Shown here one piece after another: positions 49,111 to 60,569 of a stretch of 64,000 bases of DNA. This DNA comes from Polytrichum commune (Eukaryota; Streptophyta; Polytrichopsida; Polytrichales; Polytrichaceae), in NCBI GenBank assembly GCA_950295325.1, contig OX485806.1:35838001-35902000 (forward strand). Direction: 5' to 3'. The translations under genes were made by a program, and so were the position numbers. Under the pieces are notes generated by a model. That model saw nothing but the letters and a program-made list of their open reading frames with translations, did no database searches and was not told the DNA's origin. How positions within the stretch are numbered: the stretch's first letter is position 1; each line of letters starts with the position of its first letter.

Positions 49111-49357
49111 TAAGAGCATCCGCACCCATGCTCGCTATACCCGGCCTCAATGGCTTTTGGCGGGCCCGGGTAGGAATGACCACCCCACCGCAACCCGGGC
49201 AACGGCTCTTTCAAGAGCGGGCTCGTGAAAAACTTCCCCTGTCGCACCATTTTCCAGAGTCTTCGAGTTCTCTGCGCGCGCCCAAAAGCCGGGTGATTTA
49301 GGGAAGATTTTGTTCTAATTTTTTGTGTGCACCGCTGTTCGGAGAATTTTTGGCGGG

Positions 49358-50860
49358 ATGGCAGGACGTGGCCGTGGGCACTCGGTGCTTCGAGGCCGTG
49401 GACGCGGTGGCTTGCAGCGAGGAGCGCCTGCGGCAACTGATTTCGGGGTTGGTGAGCGGGGATTCGACGACGTCGAATTTGAGGGTTTGATGCGGGGGAG
49501 GCCGTCGCCGCGAGTGGGTGAAGCGAATGGTTTGCAATCTCGGCGAACTGGGCTCGATCGCAGCCAGCATGCGGGGATTCACTTGCAGCATTCAACTGGT
49601 TTCGGCGAACACGAAGCACCGACGGCCTCGGTGCCGGATGTGACTACTGGAGCAGGCCATCAAGCCCAGGTGAGTGACCCAGCATTCTCCCTGCATACTC
49701 AACCCTCTGTTGATTTTGGTCGAAGCTGAGGCAGGGGTCGTGGGGGAGGGTCTGTGCGGCCTGCGAAAGGTAAGAATTTTGTTCCTGAGGAAGAGCGCCA
49801 GTTGACTAGGAGTGTTCTCGCAATCTCTCAGGACCCAATTTGCGGGAATCAACAAAAGGGTAATGCTTTCTGGGAACGAATTTATTTGCATTATGATCAA
49901 TGTAGACCAGGTGGACATAGGGGCGCGCGATCATTGGAATCAAAATGGGGCATGATTAAACACGATGTGGGAAAATTCATCGGAGCCTATAATCAAATCA
50001 AAAGATTAAACAAAAGTGTTAGTAAAGAATCTGACATTATTCGCATGGCTAAAGATTTGTATTGTACTAAAACTGCTAAGAACACTGAATTCATGTTTGA
50101 ACACTGTTGGGAATTGGTGAAAGATTTTCCGCGTTGGGCTGACGGTGTTAGTCCATCGCGTCAAACAACTCCCTCTAGGAGGGTGTCTGGTTCTTCTGAC
50201 CACGAGTCGCAATCGGGTTCCCAAATGGACACCCAAAATGGTGTGAGTGCTGTGGATACTACAGGTGAGGCAACTACAAGCATGACATTCAGAGAGAGGC
50301 CCGGAGGCACAAAAGCAACAAAAGATGCCCAACGTGCTGACAAGGTGCACGAGAGAGCGGCTTTGACTCAAGCCAAGGCCGCCGAGAAGATGGCGGAAGC
50401 AACACTTCGCAAGGCGGCAAGTTTGGAGTACCACAACATGCTACTCCTTTTCACCGCACCGATGGACCAAGTTACCACGCCGGAGGCTCAAGAATTTATT
50501 CGTTTGCTTCGTGAGGAGGAGCTGCTCAAATTACGACGTCGAAGGGCGGAATCCGCGGCATTTGAGTTACGTGAACAACAAGAGCGAGAGGTTTTTGAAA
50601 TGTCCGAGGCGGCACGCGAACGAGAAGAAGCGGATAAGAGATCTCAAGAAGATGAGGAAACACTCAGGCAATTGCGGGATGCACGAGTGGAATTCAAATC
50701 TATGAGATCAAATTACGAGCATCCGGGTCATAGAGAAATTGGGGATTTGCAAGAATCCGACGAGGAAGACAATCTCGATTCTGAGGTGGATTCAATTTCT
50801 CGTACTAAACTAGCCACTTTGCTTGACTGTGAGCCTGTGATCCTGCTTGATAAAATTTGA
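49358..50860 (+). pseudogene. Harbinger Myb/SANT-like accessory protein with one in-frame TGA
   Basis: The frame from the ATG at 49358 stays open to 50860 (501 codons) except for a TGA at 49727-49729 (codon 124), in an Arg/Gly-rich linker. A CGA-to-TGA change would explain it. The N-terminus is Arg/Gly-rich (MAGRGRGHSVLRGRGRGG). After the stop comes a Myb/SANT-type domain: FVPEEERQLTRSVLAIS, then FWERIYLHY and RSLESKWGMIKHDVGKF, as in plant proteins annotated with a NAM-associated C-terminal domain. The C-terminal third is a long charged coiled-coil-like stretch (EELLKLRRRRAESAAFELRE). In the intact state it would bind element ends as the transposase's partner. A short intron removing the stop was tested (GTGAGT at 49670), but no nearby acceptor keeps the frame. 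Confidence 0.85.
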
Positions 50861-51645
50861 AATGTGAATGCTGGATTCACTTTCTGTGAGCCGACTGTGA
50901 CCCTGTCCGAATTCTAATTCTCTTCCAGGGCAGACTGTGGCCGACTTTGAATGTGACTGTTTTTTATTTTTTTAATTTCCTGCAGGCAGTCTGTGTGAGT
51001 TATTTAGTTCTCGGTTATCTGCAGGCAGTCTGTGAGGGATAATGTAGGTTTTTTTTTTTTTCCTGCAGGCCCTGTATGTGGATTTTTAGGCTCTGATTTG
51101 ATTGCAGGCACAAAAGAGAGCAGTCTGAATGCTTCTTTTTGACAGGGGGGGGGGGGGGTCTGTAAGTGTTAGTGTAGGTTTTTTTTTTTTTTCCTGCAAG
51201 CCCTGTATGTGGCATTACAGGCTCTGGTTTAATTGCAGGCACAAAAGAGAGCAGTCTGTGAGGGCTGAGTGTGAATGTAGGTTTTGGGTTTAGGGGGTTA
51301 TTTAGTTCTCGGTTATCTGCAGGCAGTCTGTGAGGGCTGAATGTGAATGTAGGTTTTTTTGTAATTTTTTGTTCTGCAGACGGTCTGTGTGGTCTACAGT
51401 CAACGAGTTTGGTTGATGGAATGCAGCATTGCTGCCGACTGTGATTTGCAGGGCAGGCTGAGTCCGAGCATTGGCCTGTTTGTGTATGTGGATGTTTCTA
51501 TTCTACATGCATTCTGTGTGGATGTTTCAATTATGGACAATTTGTGGTCGAATGTGGCATTACGCCCGTGCTTGAATGTGTATGAGCTTGAGTGTGTCTA
51601 AGCCTTGAATGTGCCTAAGCCCTGTTTTGTTGTTTTTGATTGCAG
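50861..51645. repeat. Internal tandem-repeat region of the Harbinger element
   Basis: The motif 'ctgcaggcagtctgtgaggg' and a ~135-bp unit ('cctgca.gccctgtatgtgg', 'attgcaggcacaaaagagag', 'cagtctg') are repeated between about 50984 and 51340, mixed with poly-T runs (51047-51060 and 51180-51192) and a G run near 51146-51157. There is no supported coding sequence. 'tgcag' strings preceded by T runs resemble splice acceptors and are reiterated. Confidence 0.75.
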
Positions 51646-51795
51646 GCACAACATGCGAATGAAGAGCATGATCCTTGTAGCCGGCGATTCCAAGAAGATG
51701 GCGGGATTGCACCCGGTAGATATGTAGATAGCCGTGGTGATAGTGGTCAGTGGGATGACATTGAGCATGTTGGACCGGGGATGCCTACCACATAG
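51646..51795 (+). CDS. Possible 3' exon of the Harbinger Myb-like gene
   Basis: After a T-rich tract and 'ttgcag' at 51640-51645, a frame of 49 codons ends in TAG at 51793-51795. Its composition (EEHDPCSRRFQEDGG, SGQWDDIEHVGPG) looks like coding sequence and differs from the repeat just upstream. It could be a last exon spliced to the Myb-like gene, replacing its 50860 stop. The donor was not identified, so this is tentative. Confidence 0.3.
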   Translation, partial: AQHANEEHDPCSRRFQEDGGIAPGRYVDSRGDSGQWDDIEHVGPGMPTT

Positions 51796-52015
51796 GATGT
51801 CATGGTAGATTATGACAATTCACAAAACATGTGCGCCGAGGATGACATTGGACTTGGTTTAGCATTGAATGGACATAGTTTTTTTCCAATAAATGTGATA
51901 TTAGTCACACATTTGCATATTATTTAAAAATTTCAGCATACATTCTTTCTCCGAAACTCACATGTATTGTAATTGATATGGCCAAACTTATGGATACTAG
52001 TTACCCCTTTATATA

Positions 52016-53311
52016 TTAGGCCAAATTGGTGCCTTTCAACATCCACAAGTGCTCAATTAGATCACCACGGAGACCAAAATGAGTGTCCGCATTGGTAATG
52101 TCCACGGTACTTGTCATATACTCATCAAAGGACAAACCTCTTTGCATTGGGACATTTCCCTCATGCAACTCACCAATAATATCATCTAGTCCTTCAACAC
52201 CTTCTTCGTCATCAATTATCATATTGTGCAAGATACAACACGTGAACATGATGTTCGATATCACTTCCATGTTCCAATGCCGGCAAGGGTTGCGAATTAT
52301 CGCAAAACGGGCCTGCAACACCCCGAAACATCTCTCAACATCCTTGCGCACAGCCTCTTGTCTTTCCGCAAAATAGCTGCGTTTCTCATCTTGTGGTTGA
52401 TGGATGCTTTGCACGAAGCAAGACCACTCGGGATATGTACCATCCGTGAGAAGATAATATCGATCATACTGACACCCGTTAACCTCGAATTGCATGTCAC
52501 GAGCTTCGCTAGTCAACATGTTGTGGATGAGTGGTGAACGATCCAACACGTTCAAGTCGTTGTTGGAACCGGGTAACCCAAAGAACGCATGTCATATGTG
52601 CAAACCACCATCCGCCACGGCCTCCAATATGATCGACTTCTTCCCATCTTTGTCACCGAAGTCCCCTTGCCAAGCAACCGGGCAATTCTTCCACTCGTAA
52701 TGCATACAATCAAGTGAGGCAAACATGCCTGGAAATCCACGATCAACATTAATTACCAACTGTTTTTCAAAATCGGCACGAGTAGGTTGTCTCATATGGT
52801 ATGCCTCAAACTCACACCTAATTGCAATGCAAAATCGCTTCATAGATGTCATCGCGGTGGTTTCACTAGTCCTGCAATATTCGTCTGTAGCATCGGCACA
52901 CAAACCGTAACACAACATCCTCAAAGCGGAGGTGATCTTCTGATGCGGGGACAACCCCAAAAAACCACATGCATCTTGTTTCTGAACAAAGTAATCGTCT
53001 CTAGCACAAACCCTATCCAATATGGTCAAAAATAATGACCTCCGCATACGGTATCGACGGCGGAAAAAATTTGGGCCATACGTAGGTTCATCTGCAAAAT
53101 AATCAGACATCATGCGGGCATGCATCTCGTGTCTATGCCTGTCAATGTTGGGCGATTTCCCTGGACGTGATCCATGGACAATGCTCGGCATGTGACCACG
53201 CGGTGCACTCAACCCTAATCCAATAATCCAATTAACATTGAAATCATCTTCCTCATCGTCCTCCAAAATAAGCTCCCGAGTCGCAAGAAGGCGTTCCCGC
53301 CATTGATCCAT
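52016..53311 (-). pseudogene. Harbinger DDE transposase with one nonsense codon (HARBI1-like)
   Basis: One frame of 432 codons runs from the ATG at 53309-53311 to the stop at 52016, interrupted only by TGA at 52592-52594 (codon 240). Family members have Trp at this position (the HIW-HAFFGLPGS region), so a TGG-to-TGA change is the likely lesion. The catalytic residues are otherwise present on both sides: FASLDCMHYEWKNCP (Asp201), YLLTDGTYPEW (Asp290) and DVERCFGVLQARF (Glu326). The tail MFTCCILHNMII is typical of the family. Sequence and motif spacing place it in a different Harbinger lineage from the transposase at 20969-22264. It converges on the Myb-like gene at 49358-50860. Confidence 0.93.
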
Positions 53312-54519
53312 AAGGTTAACTACAAAATACACATGTCAAACCGAGGAACTCTATTAACTCAAACAACCCTAAACCTCCTTCAAGAGCAGAAAACAAGCCT
53401 CGCAGCTCTGTTTGCAGGCAGTCTGTGGTGGTCTGTGACAGTCGAAAAATCTATGTTTGCTCGCAGCCTCTGATGTGGCTCGTTCGCCGGCCACATCACC
53501 TGCCAACTGTGCGTCTCAGGGGGTACAGGGTTACCGGGCAGCGAATACGTGGCACCGACAAGGGGCCAGCTAATGTAGATAGCGTCAGGGTTGCGCGAAA
53601 TCTGGAGAGGTCTGGAGGAAGGGTGGGGGTCGCCATATTTGGCGAGGCCCTAGAGCCTTGTGGAGCCCTCTACTGGCCCTTTGAAGAGCCGGGTATAGCG
53701 AGCATGGGTGCGGATGCTCTAAGACTAGATAAGTATTTGTCTTATCCACTCAAACAATTCTGCATCACAAAGATTATAATTTCAAATTCCAATCATTGAG
53801 TTGAGATGCAAAAGTTATATAAGGTCAAAGTGAAGATTCTCTTTCTTTGAAAAGATTACATGTACCCTTCTAGTTGTACTAACTATATGGTTTATATTAA
53901 AATTGATGCTTATATATTCAACACATAGTGTACAATCTTGTTGTGACATGTGTATTTTTTTGTGTTGGTTCTTAATTACACACGTTGCCACATGCGACTC
54001 AAATATAGTTGTATAATAAAGGAGAATGGCCACACAAGGCTCACACGTCTTGATTCACTTTAGGGGTGTTTACCGTATACCTTCAACTGCCACTTACTAT
54101 TGCTTTTGTTGTTCTTACACATAAGTTGTGATTGGTCAAGCGGTGGATGTGACCTCGATTATCATCTCACATATTGGTGCAACTTGTGGTGTTGATAGAA
54201 ATAATAAATGGGTTTGAAGGCAACATGTGTTAAAAGTGCTTGACTTCTACGTACCCTCTCCCATGTTGGCCTTGAAGTGAGGTTGAAGTTCTTCTTCTAA
54301 TGCCACATAGAAACTACACATGAAATAGAACAAAAGGAAGTAAACTACAACCATCATGACCCTTGGAACTACACCTTTTACTTCATTTAGTGTCACGTGA
54401 ATTATTTGTGTAGAGTTACACTAAATTTGCATAGAGGTTTAGAAATGTCATGTCCTCCAATTATCAACATGACATCATTTGTCAATAAGAGGAGTTTTTT
54501 AAAGTTAATAGTTTTGTAT

Positions 54520-54670
54520 ATTATAATATTCAGTGTAGCACATTGGAGTACACCCTAACCTCCCTAATATCATGCATGTGGCAACCAAAGTGCACGTGAT
54601 ATTAAGGAGGCCTACAATGTTAACATGGATGCATGACAATAGAGAATTAGTGTAGCATGTGGCATTATGG
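54520..54670 (-). repeat. Dispersed repeat D, copy 2 (inverted)
   Basis: The reverse complement carries 'attccataatgccacatgct', 'atccatgttaaca' and 'cgtgcactttggttgccaca' in the same order as the copies at 41930 and 63793, with the same hairpin. Confidence 0.75.
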
Positions 54671-54869
54671 AATAACACACAATCAACATTGCAATAATGA
54701 CTATAATGACAACCTGATACGTACAATTGTTTGGTCTAAATACGTTGGTGGATTATTTTAACATAAAATGATATATTGAGAGTGAAATGTGAAGATAAGG
54801 AGGAAGATTTAAACTGAGCACATCCGTTCCCTAGGGTTTCAGGTTATTAGAGGAGTGACATTATGTAGG

Positions 54870-55080
54870 GTGATATTATGGAGGTTAGGGTATACTTGAA
54901 ATACTTTTACATTTGAGATGCAAGAGGAAGATATTATCGAGCATACCAATGCCAAGTGTCATGTGTATAAACTAATGTTCAACTTATTGACCATTGTGTA
55001 AGTTATACTAGGCATAGACATTGTGATAGAGCAAGTGACTTTATTGGGGTGGTGACGACATTAAATACCATAACAATGTA
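54870..55080 (-). repeat. Dispersed repeat F, inverted partial copy
   Basis: The reverse complement matches the second half of 18590-18980 ('catgacacttggcattggta', 'tatcttcctcttgcatc'). Confidence 0.55.
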
Positions 55081-58000
55081 CACCTTGCAACATAGTCGAT
55101 GAAATAAAAATAGTTGTGGTTATAAGTTGTCGTCAATGCACCTTGACTCTACTTTTTTAATTATAAAAGGCCAAAGAAAGTATAGCGCATTCTCTTTGTG
55201 GTTGTGGTTGTGTGCAAATTCTTTGGTTATGTTTGAAGTTCTTTTGTGGCACTAGGAGATAACTCCAAGGCAGACGCATGGAAGAGGGTTTGTAGGGCCT
55301 TGCAATTCATCTCAAACATATCTTCCAACATAGTATCCAACTAAGTTTTCCTTTATAAATATTTGTGGACATAGATTTGGCGACCATAGACTTGCTCTAT
55401 GTTCTACCTATACTAACACTAGGGGCACATTGGTTTGACCCTAAAAACACGTATCTACTTGTCTACTACAATCTTATTGTTGGTGTTGAATCTATCTATC
55501 TAAACTGGTGTTGTACTACATTCCTTGGTGGTGAACTTGTTTTTTTGTCACGCAAACTCCTAAAAGTGCATGTGTTCAAGTTTATTATACCGAGATTGAG
55601 AGTCAAACACCTGAATGCATTTAGATTTGTTACAGTTAGATTTATTATTGCAATTTGTCATCATTTTTTTTTGATGTAATGTTTTTAAATCAAATAAAGT
55701 CCCCAATGCTATGAAGTTATTTTTTTTTTACACATGTAATGATACAAACAACTTCAACAAGTTTCAAGTAGTTTGTATATTGTTAGCCTGAACACCAATG
55801 AATTTGGATCTTTGCACTTGACAACATTCGTCAATGGCATGTAGGGTTTATCCCGACACTCCTACGGCGAGTTTTCATGCAGGTTGCTAGTCCACCCGCA
55901 TTCTACTATGAATAAGGACAAGCTTGTCCAAATCTAGAGGGAATCTAGTGGGTGACAGTTCGTATGTGCCAACTAGCTACCCCCCATCTTCTCAAATACG
56001 GGCCCACCTACTAACCTCCTCCTGCTAAAACTAGTCTTCAATCCTTTGGTGACATGCACTTGTAGGTTAAAGATTTTTTAGTGGGACGCATGAAAGCCTA
56101 GCAGCCCATGTCCACCGCCCCCCACATTCTAGCGGCCCGCCATAATGTGGTTAGATGGTGCTTTGTGCTCAATTACATGCGAACATCAGTGACCCATTAT
56201 TTTCTAGAATATAGTGGACAAGTGGCCTACATGAAAACTCACCTTACTGCTCTATTGTGGTGCAAAATCAACACTAGCAATTATGCACCATAATTATCAC
56301 ATATGCTTATTGTATATGTTGTGTATGTTGTTATTAATGCACGAGAACGGGCTAGATGCTGTTGGCATTGGGGTATGCTCTTGGGCTTGCTACCTACCTA
56401 CTTCAACTCTGAGTTTCAACTAAAAACTACAAGATCACTTCTTATGATTGGAAGCCAATTAGACCATATAGTTGCTATATATAGTTGTTGCATACAAGAG
56501 GCCCACTTTGCACTTAGTTTGTAATCCACATCCCAAGGGCAAATATCAAAGCTAACAATCAATCATCAAATTAGGCAAACAATTATCCAAACCTGGCGTA
56601 CATGATCTCTCATTAGGTTGTCAGTGTGTTTTACAAGATCCCAACTACCACACAAGCATGTCAATTTTTCTGACAAGACTCTATGTATAAGAGTCAAATG
56701 TGAAAACAAAACCCCCATTTCTACTTAGTTAGTGTTTACAAAACTGAAAATCCACTCACGGGTTCTATTCCACATGGGGTCTCAAGTCCCACTCATGTTA
56801 GCAAATCCCAACATGGAGGCAAAGTCCCAACTTTTGAGCCTCAAGAAACCATTAAAATACAGTTAATTATCATTAGAGTCGGACCTTGATTACGTTAAGC
56901 AAAAATACTCATGGGACTTGTGTTGAGAGTTGGGTCTATCAATTTGCTCAACCCAACTCTCAACACAAGTTTTAAACCTCACCTCCAAAAAAATGTTGTC
57001 ATGTAGGCATTTGGGTCATGCTTGGAACTTAAGACTTGGGACCCCATGTGAAGTGGTAAGTCCCAACTTCACTAGAAAAAAAAATGTCCAAATCAACCTT
57101 GGAGGGTTGTACGAATAATAATGGATGTGATCACCGGTAGCTAGTGGTTGCCAACAATTGGTGTAATCTTGATGGTCAAGTTGGAAGTTAGGTGATGTCT
57201 CCACTATTGTTATTTTCAGCCTCGGGGGGGGGGGGGGGGCACTCCCTTGTATATTTTGCATACACCTGCGATAATGACCTATTAAAATGGGGGCTATTTA
57301 CCTATGAGAAAGGATTTTAAGGGATGCTAATTTTTGAAATAATGGTAAATTGTTGTGATTATTTGCACCCTATTGGTAATTATAAATTCTTGGATGGTTG
57401 ATTTTATGGTACCCTATATTACTTATATGTCCAGGCTTCCGGTGGTGATTGCTTGATTGTTTTCGATTGTTTGGAAGCCGAATCCTCCGATTGTTCCAAG
57501 GCCTCGGAGAAGCAGAGTGCCACTCTTGCACCAAGTTGAGGTCTGCCAACTAGGGTTGACGGAGGCGGGGGCGAGAGAGGGCGGGAGCAGAGTCCGGGGA
57601 GTTCTGTAGAGGAAACGGCTAATTGCCGAGCTTTCTGGAGGTAGTTCGGATTTTTCAAATTTTACCCGAGAGTGGGCCTAGAGAGTGCATTATTTATCAG
57701 TTGATAGCCCCCATTTCCTAATGTATTTAGGCAATTAGCCGGCATTTTTTTTCTTTCATTTATGCAATTTCCGAAAGGTCTAAAGTGGGGCTAGTTTTAT
57801 ATTTTGGTGACAAAGTATTTAATTTTTGAAACTATCGTTTTTTCTCCATGCTATTTTATATGTACCACTTAGGTAATTCAATCATGTTTTGTCAAATGCT
57901 ATATTACATATAATCATGTTTCACAATCCCAGAGCACCCTATACTACATCTAATAATTTTACAAATTTTACGCCAAATTTTTATACAAGACCCTATATTT

Positions 58001-58084
58001 TATCGCACGTAGTTCCTACGTTTTTCGCCAGTGCCCCCCCCGAGTTTTCAGCCCTATGAGTATTGTAAGGGTGGGGGTGGGGGG

Positions 58085-58293
58085 GGGATGCTTGGCCGGG
58101 GATTCGTGGCACTCAAGTAAAATCATCCGTGCGGATGAAAAAAACATAGGAATCATCTAAATGGCTATTTTCACATTCGAATGAATCGGCCCTCAACCCC
58201 ATAGGGGGGCTTTTTTTATTGGAGCCACTTCATCCACGATATCTTGGATGGATGATTTTACTTGAGTGCCACGAATCCCCAGCCGGGATGCTT
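58085..58293. mobile_element. 191-bp MULE-like MITE with 9-bp target duplication
   Basis: The element 58094-58284 has ~36-bp inverted ends, GGCCGGGGATTCGTGGCACT... on the left and GGCTGGGGATTCGTGGCACT... on the right when complemented, differing at a single base across the first 35. GGGATGCTT flanks both ends (58085-58093 and 58285-58293). A 9-bp duplication and ends beginning with G fit the Mutator superfamily. There is no coding capacity. The near-identical arms suggest a fairly recent insertion and a strong hairpin. Confidence 0.92.
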
Positions 58294-60046
58294 GGGGTGA
58301 TACATACATGATGGTCATTACACCGTAGTGGGTACCAAGTATTAGTTTCCAAGTGCTACCCGTCTTAAACCATCTTTGGTACACTTCTCTAGAATGGATT
58401 TGCATTTGGTGCACATGAGTCACCCGTTGCGGTGTTGAACACATCATGGTATTGACAAATGTAATGTTGCCACGGACTTCCAAAAAATGATGGGGTTGGG
58501 ATCGATGGATTACCCATGAAACGTGCGGTGCACAGTTTGTTGGTTTGCTGATAGTTGCAATGGCGCTTTTGTATGTGTATTATTTTCTTGGGTGGTTGTT
58601 GGGTGGGGTTGTATATTGCAATGGGTTTACATTTGTTGTCATAGGTGGGGGTTGGGTGCAGTGTGTGATATTGGGTAGCCTGTCAGTTGGGAAGGTGTGT
58701 TCTTGGGTATGAGGAGAATGAGTTTTGGTAGCGGTGGAAATGGGTAACGGTAGCGGTGGGTATGGTTGCCGTTGCGTTGGGGATGGGTGGCGGTGGTGAT
58801 GGATACGTTTTGGTGATTGTTGGGTGCAATTCGGTATATGTTGTTGTATTTCAATATTGTTGGGTGAACTTTGGTTTTTGAATGCCCTTCATTGTTTTTG
58901 GGTGCACTTCAATTCTTATTAGGTAGTCTTTGACATTCCACTTGCAGGTAGTTCAATTAAAGAGAGTTCTCAAGCTCATTGAATGATCATAGAAGTTCCC
59001 CCAAATTATGTTCATGAGTAGTAAGTCTAAAATGACTGATAATTTCAGAGTACAAAATCCAATTTCTTAGAAACACATCATGGCTATTTGGTGTCCATCC
59101 TAAGATCCACACCGCACAACACACCACTCAATTATAAGTGTTTCATTAAGAAAAGTAAATGAATAAGGCCCGCATACCTTGACGACTTTATCCATTTCAA
59201 ATGACACCACATTCACAGTTAACAGAGCTTTAAATCATGGAAACTCCAATGGAGCTTTATTATGCAAGATTTCCAGTCTGGCAACTCAATAAACAACAAA
59301 CAGGATCGGCTCCCCAAATGAAAAAACAGAACTATTATGTAGGTACAGTATTGGGAGGCCTGAACATGCCCCTACACCAAAATCGAAATTTGATACCAAA
59401 GATTTGATCTGAATGAATGTCAATTTTGTAGGATAACCTGCTAGTCTTAGGACAATGAGAAGCACATCCAGCTGAATCTTGCTCTTGGTCCTCAAAGCTA
59501 CTGGTTCAAAAGATAGAAGTAGTTTCCTTTCCTTCAATATCAAGCAATTTCAAAAAACCAGATGATGCATTCCAAGAAACTGAACACATTATAGAGGACT
59601 TCCACCACATTACATCTAAGTTAAGCAATGAGCTACACATCTCGGAGAAGCTGGAAAGACACGCATCTCACCTCGGACTTTGATGCTAATTCTCATAAAG
59701 CTTCAGATTTTGAAGTCAATCCATCTTCTCTATCTATTAATGCCTTTTCCAGTGCACGCTGCAAGGGAAGTCCTCATTCATCAGAACGTAATCCTACTAA
59801 GTAGTGACTACACAGGTCAAAGCCTACTAGGGTATAAATTGATTAATTTCCTGACAAATTGCCACATACTCAAGCCATCAAGCATATAATGTATACATTG
59901 AATTGCACATTCGTACACCAAACCTGGCATATGTTTGTAGGCATGTATTTATCGCGAATACATCAGACAATATGTGAAATGAATGGACTACACAAAGACA
60001 TCACAGTATCCAACTTCCTGGGGTTGGTGCAGGTGTCCTAGGATCG
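58294..60046. other. Intergenic DNA
   Basis: No gene was recognised. Between about 58490 and 58930 the plus strand is rich in GGTGGGTG/TTGGGTG-type G/T repeats. The stretch 59160-60000 is less AT-biased but has only short frames without domains. Confidence 0.4.
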
Positions 60047-60569
60047 TGCCCCCTCCCCACCTGACTTTAGCTAAACCTAAACGTTGGTTCTAAAAACCTG
60101 GCCTTCACACCATCGACATTATCTAGTGCCGAGCCTAGTTGGCGAATGATGTGGCATAGCTTAAAAGTGGAGGTTTTAAGCCTCAAGCACCGACCCTCCC
60201 ATCAGTACCTAAACACAAGACAAGAATATAGGACTTGTAAAAGTGTCGCCTCCCGCCCTTGTGATTGGTTGCTTTTTAGTCTTAGCTATGAGGGCACGAG
60301 GAGCTCCATTAACAAAAACCGATGGTAAGATAGATGAGTTGTATTAGGGATTTCGGGATGGGACCAAAACTATCCAACATTCATTGCTTGATAGATAAAA
60401 CCATGAACATGTGTGAAAGCTACTTAACTAAAACCTACTCAAAAATATCTAGAGCAAGTTCTTGTAGGTGCATTGGGAGAGCCGGATGCCTCCGCCATAA
60501 CCGAGGGAGCTTTACCCAGTTTTTAGGAAAGACTCTGGTTATTTGGTAAAGTCAGATGGGGAGGGGGCA
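60047..60569 (-). mobile_element. Repeat B, second full copy (inverted), ~523 bp
   Basis: Reverse-complementary along its entire length to 46265-46789, with ends TGCCCCCTCCCCACCTGACT and the complement of TGCCCCCTCCCCATCTGACT. There is no coding capacity. The two copies have diverged visibly, so the family is not very young. Confidence 0.85.

Larger units (their letters stand above)
49111..53722. mobile_element. Complete PIF/Harbinger element, 4606 bp, with TAA target duplication
   Basis: The ends at 49114-49145 and 53688-53719 are a perfect 32-bp inverted repeat beginning GAGCATCCGCACCCATGCTC. TAA lies immediately outside both ends (49111-49113 and 53720-53722). GAGCATC ends and a 3-bp TWA duplication are diagnostic of plant PIF/Harbinger elements. 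Inside are a Myb-like gene on the plus strand and a DDE transposase on the minus strand, converging on a repeat-rich centre. The identical ends imply a recent insertion. Confidence 0.97.
53723..58084. other. Intergenic DNA
   Basis: No gene was recognised. It contains repeat D inverted (54520-54670), part of repeat F inverted (54870-55080), a G run near 57223-57239, and a GC-richer patch at 57440-57620 with an Ala/Pro/Ser-rich minus-strand frame that I do not support as a gene. AAATGGGGGCTAT at 57285-57297 has a perfect inverted copy at 57704-57716 without a target duplication. Confidence 0.4.

Noticed and set aside
49670-49734. Short intron that would remove the TGA at 49727
   Set aside because: The donor GTGAGT is good, but none of the nearby AGs restores the downstream frame, whereas simple read-through of one TGA does.
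57285-57716. 13-bp perfect inverted pair AAATGGGGGCTAT about 430 bp apart
   Set aside because: There is no target duplication or extended similarity. One such pair is roughly expected by chance in a window this size.
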